This document shows positions 63,954-64,000 of a stretch of 64,000 bases of DNA, piece after piece. The DNA comes from Thermoflexus hugenholtzii. Its GTDB lineage: Bacteria > Chloroflexota > Anaerolineae > Thermoflexales > Thermoflexaceae. Position 1 is the stretch's first letter; every line of letters starts with the position of its first letter. The notes under the pieces are model-generated. The model made no database searches. It was given only the letters and a program-made list of their open reading frames with translations, and was not told the DNA's origin. The translations under genes and the position numbers were made by a program. Location: the NCBI RefSeq assembly GCF_018771565.1, contig NZ_CP076326.1, forward strand, positions 1-64,000, read 5' to 3'.

Positions 63954-64000
63954 ATGCGCAGGATGTTGCCTGACCCCTGGGAAGAGGAGGACGGCGGTGC
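63954..64000 (+). CDS. Possible start of the next nuo gene (partial, runs off the window)
   Basis: An open frame from ATG at 63954 reads MRRMLPDPWEEEDGG to the window edge; GAGGGG is 11 nt upstream. By operon order nuoC or a nuoCD fusion would be expected, but 15 residues do not prove it. Partial at the 3' end. Confidence 0.3.
   Translation, partial: MRRMLPDPWEEEDGG

Overview
This is about 64 kb of GC-rich bacterial chromosome with tightly packed genes and short, mostly SD-led operons. The gene content suggests a thermophilic Chloroflexota bacterium, perhaps Thermoflexus-like: an LDH-type malate dehydrogenase, a coxMSL-type aerobic CO dehydrogenase, a liv transporter, split glycine decarboxylase (gcvPA/gcvPB), a divergent EF-P, and REP-like palindromic repeats. 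That placement is inferred from recognised protein families; there is no rRNA in the window. No phage, IS transposase, CRISPR array or plasmid gene was seen.

Layout. 1-7.2 kb: mutS, a convergent mdh operon, a tRNA-Pro(GGG), a TVP38 membrane protein, fabI with a MITE-like element at its 3' end, and a DUF6883/DUF4926 pair whose first gene is frameshifted. 7.45-7.7 kb: a palindromic repeat array. 7.8-14 kb: a + strand operon of a DUF169 protein, 2-oxoacid dehydrogenase E1alpha, E1beta and E2, and a Rieske protein. 14-22 kb: a seven-gene - strand operon of a DUF59-like protein, an amidohydrolase, an alcohol dehydrogenase, coxM, coxS, coxL and an XdhC-YHS fusion. It is driven from an unusually AT-rich promoter island. 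22.3-26 kb: nitroreductase, a B12-dependent acyl-CoA mutase large subunit with isobutyryl-CoA-mutase-like residues, and an HExxH protein. 26-29.3 kb: a TPP riboswitch followed by thiO-thiS-thiG-thiE.

29.3-37 kb holds Maf, a glycoside hydrolase-like lipoprotein, a patatin, a LuxR-type regulator, a CNNM/CorC protein, Cax, OsmC, small zinc ribbons and a CsoR-family regulator with a Cys-Tyr-Cys site. 37-45.3 kb: the livJHMGF operon, divergent from a histidine kinase and response regulator. 45.3-51 kb: EF-P, a zincin, a DtxR-type regulator, a large membrane protein and MerA. 51-60 kb: an M2/M3-type peptidase, the gcvH-gcvPA-gcvPB operon split by a repeat island, two methyltransferases and a polyprenol-phosphate sugar transferase. 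60-63 kb: a sulfur cluster of a CysA2-like thiosulfate sulfurtransferase, a TusA-like protein and a beta-carbonic anhydrase, next to a broken SBP56 gene. 63-64 kb: the start of a nuo operon (nuoA, nuoB and a possible third gene).

How it works together. The organism probably oxidises CO aerobically and respires through complex I. It appears to route acyl-CoAs through a lipoate-linked 2-oxoacid dehydrogenase and a carbon-skeleton mutase. The least ordinary parts are: (1) a three-gene module that normally accompanies propane-type diiron monooxygenases, here without the monooxygenase and cotranscribed with CO dehydrogenase; (2) a structured leader before the thiosulfate sulfurtransferase gene that looks like a cysteine-codon attenuator; (3) a Cys-rich 13-codon ORF with a hairpin before the carbonic anhydrase gene; and (4) palindromic repeat islands sharing one consensus across the window.
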